Shown: positions 34,891 through 46,107 of the stretch, piece after piece
Position numbering within the stretch: position 1 is the stretch's first letter
How the letters are laid out: every line of letters starts with the position of its first letter
Source of the DNA: Russula earlei
Taxonomy: Eukaryota; Basidiomycota; Agaricomycetes; Russulales; Russulaceae
Reading direction: 5' to 3'
NCBI GenBank assembly: GCA_025769875.1
Contig: JAGFNK010000311.1
Coordinates: 1 to 63,452 of the forward strand
DNA length: 63,452 bases
Notes under the pieces: generated by a model
The model's database searches: none
Told to the model about the DNA's origin: nothing
What the model saw: the letters and a program-made list of their open reading frames with translations, nothing else
Program-made: the position numbers and the translations under genes

Positions 34891-36260
34891 TTCCATGAAG
34901 ATCTCATTCATCAGCTCTCCAGCTAGGTGGGCGGACTTGATGTCCATCTGATGAACTTCTAGGCTTCATTCTGCAGTGAGGGCCAGGGTGTTGCAAGGGA
35001 GTGCCAGTTCTCTGGTGGCATGATGTCATTGGGTTCATTTCCCTTGACTTGGGTGAGTCCCTGCATGATGACGTGGGCCTTGCATGTTTGAGTATTTTGA
35101 TTTGACCCCCTTTTCATTTAGAACGTCTGATTGCTTCCCTGCTGTGGCTCCATTCTGTGGGCGCAGCATGGTTTTGGGAACACCTGTGTCTTCAGACACA
35201 CGTTTCTCCTCGTTGCACGCCTTTGCCCACTCTGCAGAATCTGCACGGGCTGTCGCCTTGGCGTAGGACTTGGGATTAGTTAGCAACATTTTGTGTGCCA
35301 CATTTCCCTGCTTGGTATGTTTCATTCGGTGCTCATGCGGGATGGCGGAATGGCAAGTGTCCTTGTCACGGACAGGTGCATGCATGGCGCATTTGGGGAA
35401 CATTTCAGATTGTGAGGAATCTTGGTCCTCGGGTGCGTTGTTATCGCGTTGCTGTGTGTCTTGCGGTTTGGCATGCAATGCCTTTTCCACTTCTCCTTCA
35501 TTCGGCTCCTCCACTTTGTTGCCTTGGTTGGGTGTGAGCGTGTGTGTGATGCACTTTGGTGGTCCTGTGGCGGATTGTGCAGGCGAGTCTTCTGCCTTGT
35601 GAATTGTGAGCTGACTTTGTGGTGTTTCAGGCTGAGCAGGTGGAATCGTGTCTACTACAACGCTCTGCGGTTCAGCATGCAGTGCCATTTCCACTTCCAC
35701 TTCATCCAACTCCTCTGCTTCATCACCATGGTCGAGTGTGAGCGCATGTGTAGCATGCTTTGGTCGTCCCGTGGTGGATTGCAAAGGTACATTTTCTGCC
35801 TTGTAACTTGTAGGCTGACTATGTGGTGCTGCAGGCTTAACATGCAGGGCATCGCCTGCTCCAATGCTTTGCTGTTTGGCATGCAGCGCCTGCTCCGCAT
35901 TGTCCGCCTGTTTCAGGCTGGATGGGCAGAACCCTGCCTGCTCTGATGCCTTGTGGCTTTGTGTGCAGTGGCACTTCCATGCTGTCTGCCAGTTTCACCT
36001 TCTCCACCCCCTCAATCCTGCTCTCCTTTCCCCATCCCTGGCGCTTTCAGCTGCATCGTCAAATTTGACGATCATGCGCTTGATGCACAATGTGGGGTCC
36101 CCCTTTGTTGAATACAACATCGCAGGGTTCAGAGATGTGGGGGGTGGTGTGATGTGCAGGCTTGTATGCCTGATGGTTATATGTGTGGCCCAGGAACGTG
36201 TTCACCAGCAACCTTTGGGTCAGCTTGGTGAGTCTCTTCTCCAGGGCAGGCATGGATGCA
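34891..36260 (-). pseudogene. Co-B integrase C-terminal domain and start of RT
   Basis: 'LTKLTQRLLVNTFLGHTYNH' and 'ISEPCDVVFNKGG' (36220-36080) are the copia integrase tail. A Glu/Asp/Pro-rich linker (35784-35300) contains two related blocks with 'EEx[DN]EVEVE-ALHAxPQ', an internal duplication. 'NPKSYAKATARADSAEWAKACNEE' (35270-35200) is the conserved entry to RT. The YxDD core and everything up to RNase H are missing, a deletion of roughly 1 kb judged against Co-A. Confidence 0.78.
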
Positions 36261-37160
36261 TGCACTCCAAGGACATGCGGCTAAGAGGGGTCAGGGTTGT
36301 CCCTGCTCCATGCCTCTTCAAGCATCAAGTCATCCAAGGTGTGCGTGGATGGTTTTGCATCTGTACGCATCGCCCGGACCCTATTAAGAGGTGTCTGGGT
36401 CACGCGTTCTGCGACTTTGATGTGTTGTGGCATACCTGGGGTGATAATTTGATGCATGCATCCCCTTTCAGCTAGGGATGTTTGTGCTTCTCGCCCGGTG
36501 TGATTGTCCCCTCCATTCATACGGGAGGTCTTCAAGCATTGGCTGGCTTTGGGCTCAATGCGTGTGGTGTGCGGTTGGAGGTGCTGGGGCGCTTCCAATT
36601 TGCGCTTCAGCCCGCCAGCATGTTCCCATGGTTTATCATCTGTCCAGGTCGCAACCTGTTCGGAGCATGTGTCTGAGGAGGCCCAGAAGATCGTCGTGTG
36701 CACGGTAAGCGCAGCTTCAGTTTTGTGGCCACATTCCATGAGGCATTGGTCTAGCATCGCTGTGTGCACTGACTCAGGTTTGGCTGTTTGCATGGCCATG
36801 ATGTACAAGCTTTCATGGAATGTTCCCTCACATATCAATTGGTTCTTGTCATATATTCCACATGTCTCTCCCTGGAATTGCACTGCCACCCCACGTTGGA
36901 CAAAATGGGAGACCGATAAGAGGTTCCCTTTGAGGTCCAGGATGTACAGGATGTCACAGAGTAATGCGATACTCCATGCACTGTTTGTGTGCATCCGGAC
37001 TCATATTTGCCCAGTTCTGGTGGCGGTTATGGCACTATTGTTGCCTAAGGCAACTAGAATGGGTGATGCGAGTGGGGTGAATGTATGAACCAATCACGAT
37101 GGGATGTCATGATGCATGAGGTTCTAGAGTCAAGGAGCCAGCTGTCTCTGAGATCGGCAG
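36261..37160 (-). pseudogene. Co-B protease, pre-integrase and partial integrase
   Basis: A degraded protease site, 'WLLDSRTSCIMTSHRDWF' (about 37140-37088), has Gly of DSG changed to Arg. 'ILDLKGNLLSVSHFVQRGVAVQF' and 'GTFHESLYIM' (36940-36790) are the protease/pre-integrase linker. 'PGMPQHIKVAERVTQTPLNRVRAM' (36460-36370) corresponds to the copia integrase block around the catalytic Glu. The zinc motif and the first two catalytic Asp regions are not readable, so a deletion is likely. Confidence 0.77.
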
Positions 37161-37161
37161 C

Positions 37162-37995
37162 TCAGAGCTGCTCCTGAATTGTGGCTGCATGGATCGGCTC
37201 ATCTACGACTGCCTGATATAATAAGGTGCTGTCATGTGGAGTTGGGATGTATGCAATGGTGGCGCTGGCTGGTGGCTGGTCTGCATGCGTCGCTGGTATG
37301 TCAGGTGCACTTGTGCCAGTCCTAGCAGGCATGGGCATCACTGCATAGTGCGTGCTCATGCCAGTCATAGAGGGTGTGGGTGTCACTGTGTTGTGCATGC
37401 TCGTGCCAGTTGCAGCAGGTGTGGGCGTTGCTGTGTTGTGTGCGATTGTGCCAGTCCTAGCTGCTGCTGCTTTGTCCTCTGGTTTTCCATGAATTTTCCA
37501 GCATTTGTGTGTATTGTGCCCCCTGCATCTGCAGTGAGTGCACTTTGGTGTGCATTTCTCATTCTGTGCCTCCCAGTCCATTCCCATTTGGGCTGCCTTT
37601 GCATGGTGAGGTGTGGCCGTGTCATTGGTCAATCGGATCTGACGCTCCTTGTGGAGGATGCAGTCTATGACATGCTCAGCTGTTAGATGGCTGGGCGGCA
37701 TCGAGTGGAGGGTGGCCTTGAGTTTGGCCAGCTTTTCTGGTAGTGCAATAATTAGCATCCAGATGAGGACTTTCTCGTCTATTGGGTAACCAAATTTTTT
37801 GAGGGTTCAGGCAGCGTGTAGCTGTCGTAATATCTGGGGAGCCATGGGTTCCATTTCGGTGAATGTAGCCCAGTATAGGTCCATCAGTAGGTGTGCGACA
37901 CATTGCTTGCCCTTCCTGGCAAAGTGCTCTCTGAGTGTGTCCCAAGTGTTTTTGGCTCCAGCAATGCCTAGGGCAGTGTCGAGAGCGTGCCCATT
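37162..37995 (-). pseudogene. Co-B gag, C-terminal part
   Basis: UBN2-type Gag: 'NGHALDTALGIAGAKNTWDTL' begins just inside the Z1 junction and continues 'REHFARKGKQ', 'LMDLYWATF', 'LIIALPEKLAKLKATLHSMP'. Zinc knuckle CTHCRCRGHNTHKC at about 37545-37504. Four 15-residue repeats follow (A-x-TGT-x-HN-x-x-TPTP). TAA at about 37808 interrupts. The N-terminal parts are at 40942-41053 and 46108-46300, beyond Z1 and Z2. Confidence 0.87.
37305..37475 (-). repeat. 45 bp tandem repeat in Co-B gag
   Basis: Almost four tandem units of 45 bp, 15 codons each, with the sense consensus TGT-S-x-HNT-x-TPTP. They keep frame, so length changes here would not disturb Gag. Confidence 0.75.
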
Positions 37996-38405
37996 TATTG
38001 CCGTTTTCAGCGCACTTGGCGGAGCTTGAATTCCACCCAAATCGGCGCAGAAACCCCCTCAAACATGCGGGATGAATATCTCCCTCAAAACAGCTTCAAT
38101 TCATATGAAAATTATTGTCCCTGAATCGCCTGAATGAGGGCTAAGCAGCCCCATTATTTTCATGAGATTTGAGTGAGAATTGGTGGAGCTGGACTCAAGC
38201 CACCTGCACATGTGTATTAGATGAATTACAACTCATAATCATGGTCTATATCTATTATTTTTCCCTCATGTTGTACCCATGGGCTGTCTTGAGGCAGCCC
38301 CATAGTGTTTTTGACTCAAGTGTTGTGGTGTGCAACATTGTTTTCAGTGTGATTGGAGTGACGGCCAGCCACTCATTGCCCCTCTTACCTCTCCATTCTG
38401 ACCAT

Positions 38406-40060
38406 ACACATACCCTGCGCCCATGCCTGCTCCAGCCTCCGTCCCTACATTGTGCACCATCACCTCCGCCTTGCCTGCCTTGCCCATCGTCCCTGCGGTT
38501 CCCACCTCGTCTGCTGTTCCCGTCACCTTGTTCACCGCCGCCATCCTCGACTCACCAGCCATCATCGCCTTGGCTCCACCTGCCCTCGCCGTCCCAGCAT
38601 CGCCCACATTCGCCATCGTCGCCACCTGCCCTCGCCGTCCCAGCATCGCCCGCATTCGCCATCGTCGCCACCTCGTCTGTCCCCACTGCCGTAGCCTCAG
38701 CCGTGACATCACCTATCACCACTGTCCCCGTCTTAGCCCAACCAGCTCCCGCGCCCTCAGTGTCGCCTGCTATGGCCACTGTCTCATCTCCATGCACAAC
38801 CACCATCTCAACCTCGCCCACCAACGTTTTAGCACTGCCCGCCACTTCAGCCCTCGCAGCCTCGTCTGCCACCCCCGCCTTCATCTCATCCGCTCCCGCA
38901 CCCTCAGTCGTCTCGTCGCCCTCAGTCTTGTCCATTGCCTCGTCCGTTGCCACAGTAGCCTCAGTAGTGCCAGCCGCCGACTTCGCATCAGTCTCCGTCT
39001 TAGCCTCGCCCGTACTCGTCAGTTCAGCCCAGTCCGTCATAGCACCAGCATCGCCAGCCGCCGCCGTCTCCACCCTGCCCTCAGCCTCAGCCTTCTCAGT
39101 CTCAGCCGCCGCCACCGCACCCCTAGTTTTGCCAGCCGTCTCCGTCGCCCCAGCTTCAGATCAGTGAACCGCCGCCACTGCGCTCTTAGCCTTGCCAGCC
39201 GCCTTAGTCTCATCAGCTGCCACCATAGCCTCAGCCTCAGCCACCGATGTCTTAGCACCACACGCTGCCGTCTCCACCACCATCTCACAAGCCACCACCG
39301 CCATGCCCTTGTCAGCCACCGCTGCCGTCGCCCCTGTGTCGCCCTCAGTCGTCGCCTCCGCCCCGTCCGCCTCCACCGTCGCACCAGCTCAGTCCGCTGC
39401 CACCTTCTCAGTCTCAGCCTCAGTCTTCTCAGTCTCAGCCGCCGCTTTAGTAGTTTCACGCGACACCAGCACCGCCGCACCATCGCAACCCCTCGCCACC
39501 AGCACCACCCCAGAAGACCAAGAAGGCCTCGGCCACGAACTTAGCCACAACATGCCACAACAGGAGCAGAAGCCGCCGCCGCAGGAGAAGCAGTCGCCAA
39601 CGCCAACAGCACACCACACGCCGCCTCCCACATCGCCTCCCCATCCGTTTGTGCGCTCTCGCCCACGTCTGCTGCCGACACCTGCAGTGGAGACGACCCC
39701 GCCACCACCGCCGCAAGACAACAGATCCCACCCCCATGCAAGCCGCCCCACGCATCCTCTTTCTCGAGTCCTCACCACCTACGTCTCTATCTACGAACTC
39801 ACGCTCACCGCCTACGCCTTCGCTCCTCGTCCACGCCTGCTGCCACCACCTGCAATGGAGACGACCATGCCGCCACCGCCACAAGACAACACCACCACCA
39901 CGCAGCTGCCATCTCGTCACCACCGCCCTCGTCTCCATCGCCTCCGTTTCCCATCACCCTCACCTCTTCTGTCATCGCCATCGCCGATCGCCGCCTTCGC
40001 GTCTTCTGCAGCACAAGCAGCCGCGACCGCTGCCTCAATTCAGATGTGAAAGGCTCAAAA
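38406..40060 (+). other. Low-complexity Ala/Pro/Ser/Val/Thr cargo of Z1
   Basis: Long open frames on both strands (for example 38423-39544 and 39192-40049 plus) caused by a biased GCC/TCC/GTC-rich sequence; several frames are open at once, which argues against ordinary coding. Two blocks near 39655-39735 and 39822-39900 repeat the words CCACGTCTGCTGCC...CCTGCA[AG]TGGAGACGACC, and a related block occurs in H2 cargo (25265-25335, minus). Confidence 0.5.
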
Positions 40061-40424
40061 CACTCGCATTCAGATGCTTGACCAAGGACGGTCAAAGTTT
40101 CAAGCCCCTGGGAGGTGTAAGGAAGATCATGGCTGGCCTCAAAATCACATGTGAAAACGCAACACGACACGACATGAGACTGACACCTCAGCTCCCTTTC
40201 ATCCCTTGCCACCTCCCTCTCATTCCAGGCAGTCCACCGACTGCACACCACAAGCCATCTTGCATGCGACATCAAGACCTCGATCGCATCGCCCAGCCCT
40301 TGCCACCGATCACGTGCCCATGCATGCCTCGGCACACTAGACATGTTCGCGTCTCAAGCCTTTCACGACTGCCTCAACTGTCTCAACCAGTCTTGATTCA
40401 CTTTCATGCCATTCATCTCTAGTA

Positions 40425-40500
40425 CCTCTCTCCTGTATATAAAAACACCCTAGCCACTCTGTAGTAGAAAGAGTTCAGAATAGGACCCCTCTTTGCAACC
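40425..40500 (+). promoter_or_regulatory. TATA-like promoter in Z1
   Basis: TGTATATAAAAACACC at 40434-40449 precedes CACTCTGTAGTAGAAAGAGTTC and the right arm. It resembles the LTR promoters of the window in spacing, but no LTR borders are visible. It could drive transcription through the right arm. Confidence 0.35.
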
Positions 40501-40941
40501 CACTCCTCTCTGTCTGTGAAAAACAAGAAGGATGGTCAGAATCGAGAGGCGAGAGGGGTGATGAGTGGCTGGCCGTGACTCCAATTGCACTGGAAACAAC
40601 GTTGCACACCACAACACTTGAGTCAAAAACACTATGGGGCTGCCTCAAGACAGCCCATGGGTACAACATGAGGGAAAAATAATAGATATAGACTGTGAAT
40701 TTGAGTTGTAATTCATCTAATACACATGTGGAGGTGGCTTGAGTCCAGCTCCACCAACTCTCACTCAAATCTCATGAAAACAATGGGGCTGCCTAGCCCT
40801 CATTCAGGCGATTCAGGGACAATGATTTTCATATGAATTGAAGCTGTTTTGAGGGAGATATTCATCCCGCATGTTTGAGGGGGTTTCTGCGCCGATTTGG
40901 GTGGAATTCAAGCTCTGCCAAGTGCGCTGAAAATGGCAATA

Positions 40942-41053
40942 ATGTGAGTAGAATGTGGGCGTGTGCATCACGATCTCTCTGCTCCTAGTTGGCAAAGCCG
41001 CTCGGGTCATTGCTGGGGTCTGGTTTTGAGTATGTCCCTTTTATGATTTTCAT
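40942..41053 (-). pseudogene. Co-B gag, segment between Z1 and Z2
   Basis: 112 bp of gag trapped between the two elements. In the minus strand it reads on from 46108 ('VFKANN' + 'LMKIIKGTYSKP') and joins 37995 across Z1. One TAG (W or similar expected, before 'EQRDRDAHAHILL') is present. Confidence 0.85.
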
Positions 41054-41055
41054 TA

Positions 41056-42860
41056 TTGCTGTTTTCAGCGCACTTGGCGGAGTTTGAATTCCACCCAAAT
41101 TGGCACAGAAAACCCTCTCAAACGTGCAGGGCGAATATCTCCCTCAAAACAGCTTCAATTCACATAAAACTTATTGTCCCTGAATCGCCTGAATGAGGGC
41201 TAGGCAGCCCCATTGTTTTCATGAGATTTGAGTGAGAATTGGTGGAGCTGGACTCAAGCCACCTCCACATGTGTATTAGATGAATTACAACTCAAATTCA
41301 CAGTCTATATCTATTATCTTTCCCTCATGTTGTACCCATGGGCTGTCTTGAGGCAGCCCCATAGTGTTTTTGACTCAAGCGTTGTGGTGTGCAATGTCAT
41401 TTCCCTCATATGGTGTGACAGTAGCACAGGTCGTGTGCCAGGAAGGAGCCCCCCCAGGAAGTGCACACCTGACCCCATGGGGCGGTGAAGTGTGTCCAAG
41501 AATGCAGAATGACTTCATAAGACTGAAGCTCCAAAGAGGAGGAGCACCTAGCGGGAACGCGAGAACATGTTTGTTCATTCAACTGCACTCAGGTTCACAC
41601 AGATGATAAGGGAACAACAGGGCAACTTTATTCAACATGGTAGCAGATACAGGTGGGAACTAAGGCTAAGGGACAGGAAAAGCACAAAAGACAGGCATAT
41701 GAAAGGAAATCTAGACGTGAGAAGGGAACCGAAGCTGGACAACACAAGGTATCGAGTCGTGGTCTCCAGCGGCTGTGGTAGTGGCATGTGGCGATTTGTG
41801 AAGGATGGCCGAGGCCAGGTGTGGTGACGAGGGGTGTGGTTGAGTCGCAACGCGAGGAGGGGGAGACAATGCAAAGGAGAGGCTGGAGGGGGGATAGGGA
41901 GAGTGCTGGTGGGTGGTCGCTTGGGCGCTGATAGCGCTGCCGAACGCAATTGCGGGTGGGACGATTGGAGAACTTGGACGGCAGATGTGAGGTAGAGGAG
42001 CGAGGGGGGCGTGGAAGTAGAAAGGGAGAGGGAAGATGGCGGCAGGCTGGGAAATGGACGCATAGGCGGCGTGCAGATCTCTGACTAACAAAATGAGAGT
42101 CTAGTAAAAAAGGGGAGAAAAGCATACCGAAATGTACAGTAGCAACACCGTCCGATGGCAACGAAGACGGCGGCAGTGGTACGGGGCTCTTCGGCTGTGC
42201 GTTGGGACTCGTCGGTGCATGGTGAAGGCGGGGGCATTGAGGGCGAGGGCATGCGGCGGTTGATGGGGGCGAGGGTGGCGTGCTGGCAGCGATGATGATG
42301 ATGATGTGAGGACGAAGAGGAGATGGCACAAAATGAATACGCACATATGTACTCTTGTAAGCGATTCGCAGCCAGCCATATAGCTGTGTGGGTGAGTCGA
42401 CATTGAGGCCATGCACCTTTGCGACAATTTTGCATGTCTTGTGGTCCGTGTGTTTGTGCTGTAGTGAGTTCCCAGGCTTCTGCATTTACATAGGCATAGG
42501 ACTCTTCCTCCCCATCCTCATCAATAGCAGGAAGGGATGTCTTGGAAGCCTGAGCTCGTGGTTGTGATCGCTTTGGTCGAGTGGGAGTGCCTGAGCTGTC
42601 ACTTTCATTTCCACCAGTTTTTTTTCGGGCAGCCTTCCTTTGGCCAGTAGTACGTGTCGGTGCAGGCCGGCGTTTTGAAGCACATTGCTTTGAGCCCATG
42701 AGGGTTTAGGGGGTTGAAATGGAGGGGTAGAGTAAGGTATGGTGAGCAGCTCTGGGAAGGGAAGAATACCCTGTCGTCGTCCTGGAGTAGGAGTGGACAG
42801 GGTGGACGGTTGATGAATAAGCCACACGACTCTTTATGCGCTCGCTTTACACAACAACAG
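41056..42860 (+). repeat. Z2 left arm
   Basis: Inverted copy of 44300-46105. It begins TTGCTGTTTTCAGCGCACTT. The outer 350 bp match the Z1 and Z3 ends; the inner part includes the minus-strand basic ORF (42699 to about 42420). Confidence 0.9.
42420..42699 (-). CDS. Basic arm-encoded ORF (left arm copy)
   Basis: From ATG 42699 the minus strand encodes a lysine/arginine-rich N-terminus (MGSKQCASKRRPAPTRTT, then 'RKAARKKTGGNESDSSGTPTRPKRS') followed by an acidic 'DEDGEEESYAYVNAEAWEL' stretch. It looks like a nuclear-localisation segment plus acidic tail. The mirror copy lies in the right arm at 44464. I recognise no family, and beyond about codon 95 the frame becomes low complexity. It may be a real first exon or chance. 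Confidence 0.4.
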
Positions 42861-43100
42861 GGCCCACACATGAGGCGCCCGTGCAGGCATCGTAGTGAGT
42901 TCATGGATGTGGGTGAGAACATGGGGAGCAGGTTGTAGGGGGAAAGGCCAGCACAGCTGATTTCATGGCCAGCAGCCGTGAGTGGTGGGGGTCTCCCGCT
43001 GCTCGGGGCAGCAGTTGGCTTGGGGTCCAATGATGTTCAAGGCCGGAACGGTAGCTTTGCAAGGTACAATACAGTACAACAAGGGGACACCACAGTAACT

Positions 43101-44268
43101 TCAGATATAGTGACATTTGTGGAACCAACCTGCTGCATCATCTGATGTAACAGAGAATGCTGCCCTATACAGGAAAACCCACACATCGGTATCATCACCA
43201 CCCAAGTCAGCACAAGCCACACCCCCATTCCGATGAACATAGGCCTTGATCTTTGAAAATGTGAGTTCGATTGGATTAAAATCAGGAGAGTATGGTGGCA
43301 GGTAAAGGAGCCAACATCCCCTTCATCAAATGAGCAATACATCAGCATGAGAAAACAATATAATACCTTTCTTTGACCATTTGGAGTATTCGTGGACTTC
43401 TATGAATGCGCGCGTTGTCCATGATCATTACTGAGTTCTTGCCAGGGAAGGGATTCATTTTCGAAAGTAGACCTTGGATGAAGCCGGTAAATAGTTCAGA
43501 TGTGAAAGAACCCTCAACCAGCTGGCTATAGATGATGCCATCAAGCGAGAGCACTGGGAGAAGCGAATAACTGGATACTTTGTATTATAGTCTGTTGTAG
43601 ATATAGATAGCAGGACACACCGTTTTCCTCGAATGAAAAAGCTCTTCCTTACCGCTGCTTGCCCTGACATCGCCCATGCTCACCCTCGAAGGTCAGTTCG
43701 GCGATCAAAGGAGCTTTTGTCCACAAAAACCGCCTGCTCTGCAGTATAGGTGATGCCAAAGGTATACCGATACTGAAGGCGCAGGTCCTCGTTGCGCTCT
43801 AGTGCATTTTTGCTCAGCTGGGCAAGTCAGTGCACTTGAGTGTGAACTCAAGGTGAAATGACTTACCTTATTCATCGTGAAGCCACTCCTTCTCAGGGTA
43901 CGCTATATAGTTGTCAATGACACCTCAACGCCAGTCCTTTCTCTTAAAATATCTCTCAGCTCATCAAGATAGGCATCCAGAGTATGGACGATGGTGCCTT
44001 GAAGAAACTAGCCAATATGCGCCACAGAACAAACTAGAGAATGTGGGGAACTCACTTGTACTTCCTGCATTGTAAGGATTCTATTTGCTGGTTGGAGTAG
44101 ACTGTTTGGGCGATTGGCTGTTCCACGAGATCTGAAATTGGCCACAATGCGCTCTATAGTACGACAAGGAACTCCAGTGTGATGGGTGATATTGTCAAGG
44201 GTCAATCTTGAAGAGATGTGTAAGATAATCCAGCATGCATCATCAGACAACGCCCGGCCATGTGGCAT
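43101..44268 (-). pseudogene. Z2 Tc1/mariner-like transposase (DDE_3 type) with introns
   Basis: N-terminal helix-turn-helix from ATG 44268 ('ALSDDACWIILHISSRLTLDNITHHTGVP' then 'RTIERIVANF'). A probable intron (GTGAGT..TAG, 44055-44008) leads to 'YLDELRDILRERTGVEVSL'; TAG replaces Trp before 'RTLRRSGFTMNK'. A second intron starts at 43866 (GTAAGT). The nuclease has 'FVDKSSFDRRT' (first Asp, about 43720), 'VMIMDNARIHRSP' (second Asp, about 43415) and, after a third short intron near 43370, 'YLPPYSPDFNPIELTFSKIK' (Glu, about 43265). It ends 'WFHKCHYI' at TGA 43101. A frameshift near 43560 and the stops inactivate it. Confidence 0.87.
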
Positions 44269-44299
44269 ATGTTTAGTTGAGTGTGCTATGAAAAGCGTG

Positions 44300-46105
44300 A
44301 TGTAAAGAAAGCATAAAGCAAGTGCGTAAAGAGTCGTGTGGCTTATTCATCAACCGTCCACCCTGTCCACTCCTACTCCAGGATGATGACAGGGTGTTCT
44401 TCCCTTCCCAGAGCTGCTCACCATACCTTACTCTACCCCTCCATTTCAACCCCCTGAACCCTCATGGGCTCGAAGCAACGTGCTTCAAAACGCTGGCCTG
44501 CACCGACACGTACTACTGGCCAAAGGAAGGCTGCCCGAAAAAAAACTGGCGGAAATGAAAGTGACAGCTCAGGCACTCCCACTCGACCAAAGCGATCACA
44601 ACCACGAGCTCAGGCTTCCAAGACATCCCTTCCTTCTATTGATGAGGATGGGGAGGAAGAGTCCTATGCCTATGTAAATGCAGAAGCCTGGGAACTCACT
44701 ACAGCACAAACGCACGGACCACAAGACATGCAAAATTGTCGCAAAGGCGCACAGCCTCAATGTCGACTCACCCACACAGCTATATGGCTGGCCATGAATC
44801 GCTTACAAGAGTACATATGTGCGTATTCCTTTCGTGCCATCTCCTCTTCGTCCTCACATCATCATCATCATCGCCACCAGCACGCCACCCTCGCCCCCAT
44901 CAACCGCCGCATGCCCTCGCCCTCAATGCCCCTGCCTTCACCATGCACCGACGAGTCCCAACGCACAGCCGAAGAGCCCCGTACCACGCCGCCGTCTTCG
45001 TTGCCATCGGATGGTGTTGCTACTGTACATTTCGGTATGCTTTTCTCCCCTTTTTTACTAGACTCTCATTTTGTTAGTCAGAGATCTGCACGCCGCCTAT
45101 GCGTCCATTTCCCAGCCTGCCACCTGTCTTCCCTCTCCCTTTCTACTTCCACGCCCCCTCGCTCCTCTACCTCGCATCTGCCATCCAAGTTCTCCAATCG
45201 TCCCACCCGCAATCGCGTTCGGCAGTGCCATCAGCGCCCAAGCGACCACCCACCAGCACTCTCCCTATCCCCCCTCCAGCCTCTCCTTTGCATTGTCTCC
45301 CCCTCCTCGCATCGCAACTCGACCACACCCCTCTTCACCACACCTGGCCTCGGCCATCCTTCACAAATCGCCACACACCACTACCACAGCCACTGGAGAC
45401 CACGACTCGATACCTTGTGTTGTCCAGCTTCGGTTCCCTTCTCACGTCTAGATTTCCTTTCATATGCCTGTCTTTTGTGCTTTTCCTGTCCCTTAGCCTT
45501 AGTTCTAACCTGTATCTGCTACCATGTTGAATAAAGTTGCCCTGTTGTTCCCTTATCATCTGTGTGAACCTGAGTGCAGTTGAATGAACAAACATGTTCT
45601 CGCGTTCCCGCTAGGTGCTCCTCCTCTTTGGAGCTTCAGTCTTATGAAGTCATTCTGCATTCTTGGACACACTTCACCGCCCCATGGGGTCAGGTGTGCA
45701 CTTCCTGGGGGGGCTCCTTCCTGGCACACGACCGTGCTACTGTCACACCATATGAGGGAAATGACATTGCACACCACAATGCTTGAGTCAAAAACACTAT
45801 GGGGCTGCCTCAAGACAGCCCATGGGTACAACATGAGGGAAAGATAATAGATATAGACTGTGAATTTGAGTTGTAATTCATCTAATACACATGTGGAGGT
45901 GGCTTGAGTCCAGCTCCACCAATTCTCACTCAAATCTCATGAAAACAATGGGGCTGCCTAGCCCTCATTCAGGCGATTCAGGGACAATAAGTTTTATGTG
46001 AATTGAAGCTGTTTTGAGGGAGATATTCGCCCCGCACGTTTGAGAGGGTTTTCTGTGCCAATTTGGGTGGAATTCAAACTCCACCAAGTGCGCTGAAAAC
46101 GGCAA
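44300..46105 (-). repeat. Z2 right arm
   Basis: Inverted copy of 41056-42860, ending ...CGCTGAAAACGGCAA at 46105 before TA. The Z3 right arm is homologous over its whole length. Confidence 0.9.
44464..44745 (+). CDS. Basic arm-encoded ORF (right arm copy)
   Basis: Mirror of the ORF at 42699. MGSKQRASKRWPAPTRTT, basic cluster, then acidic 'DEDGEEESYAYVNAEAWEL'. The frame continues to 45534 as His/Ser/Pro low-complexity sequence. Amino-acid differences between the two arm copies are few. Function unknown; the basic cluster could direct a short protein to the nucleus. Confidence 0.4.
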
Positions 46106-46107
46106 TA

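Larger units (their letters stand above)
37996..40939. mobile_element. Z1: TA-flanked long-inverted-repeat element with cargo
   Basis: A 2944 bp non-autonomous element. Inverted repeats of about 410 bp (37996-38405, 40535-40939) start TTGCCGTTTTCAGCGCACTT and are flanked by TA (37994-37995, 40940-40941). Excising it restores Co-B gag in frame (ILLTL + NGHALDTALG). The arms are related to Z2 and Z3. The centre (38405-40535) is C-rich low-complexity sequence. No transposase. Confidence 0.88.
41056..46105. mobile_element. Z2: Tc1/mariner transposon with 1.8 kb inverted repeats
   Basis: A 5050 bp element flanked by TA (41054-41055, 46106-46107). Its two arms (41056 to about 42860 and about 44300 to 46105) are inverted copies of each other with high similarity, so some 70 percent of the element is inverted repeat. 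The unique core of about 1.4 kb holds a Tc1/mariner-type DDE transposase gene on the minus strand. Removing Z2 joins Co-B gag in frame. Z3 and Z1 share its termini and may have been mobilised by it. Confidence 0.9.

Noticed and set aside
37305..37475. A CRISPR-like array.
   Set aside because: 45 bp direct repeats without spacers, in frame within gag of a retrotransposon.
38169..40049. Host genes encoding 280-370 aa Pro/Ala/Ser/Val-rich proteins.
   Set aside because: Several frames on both strands are open over the same bases, the composition is monotonous, and the region is bounded by inverted repeats of Z1.
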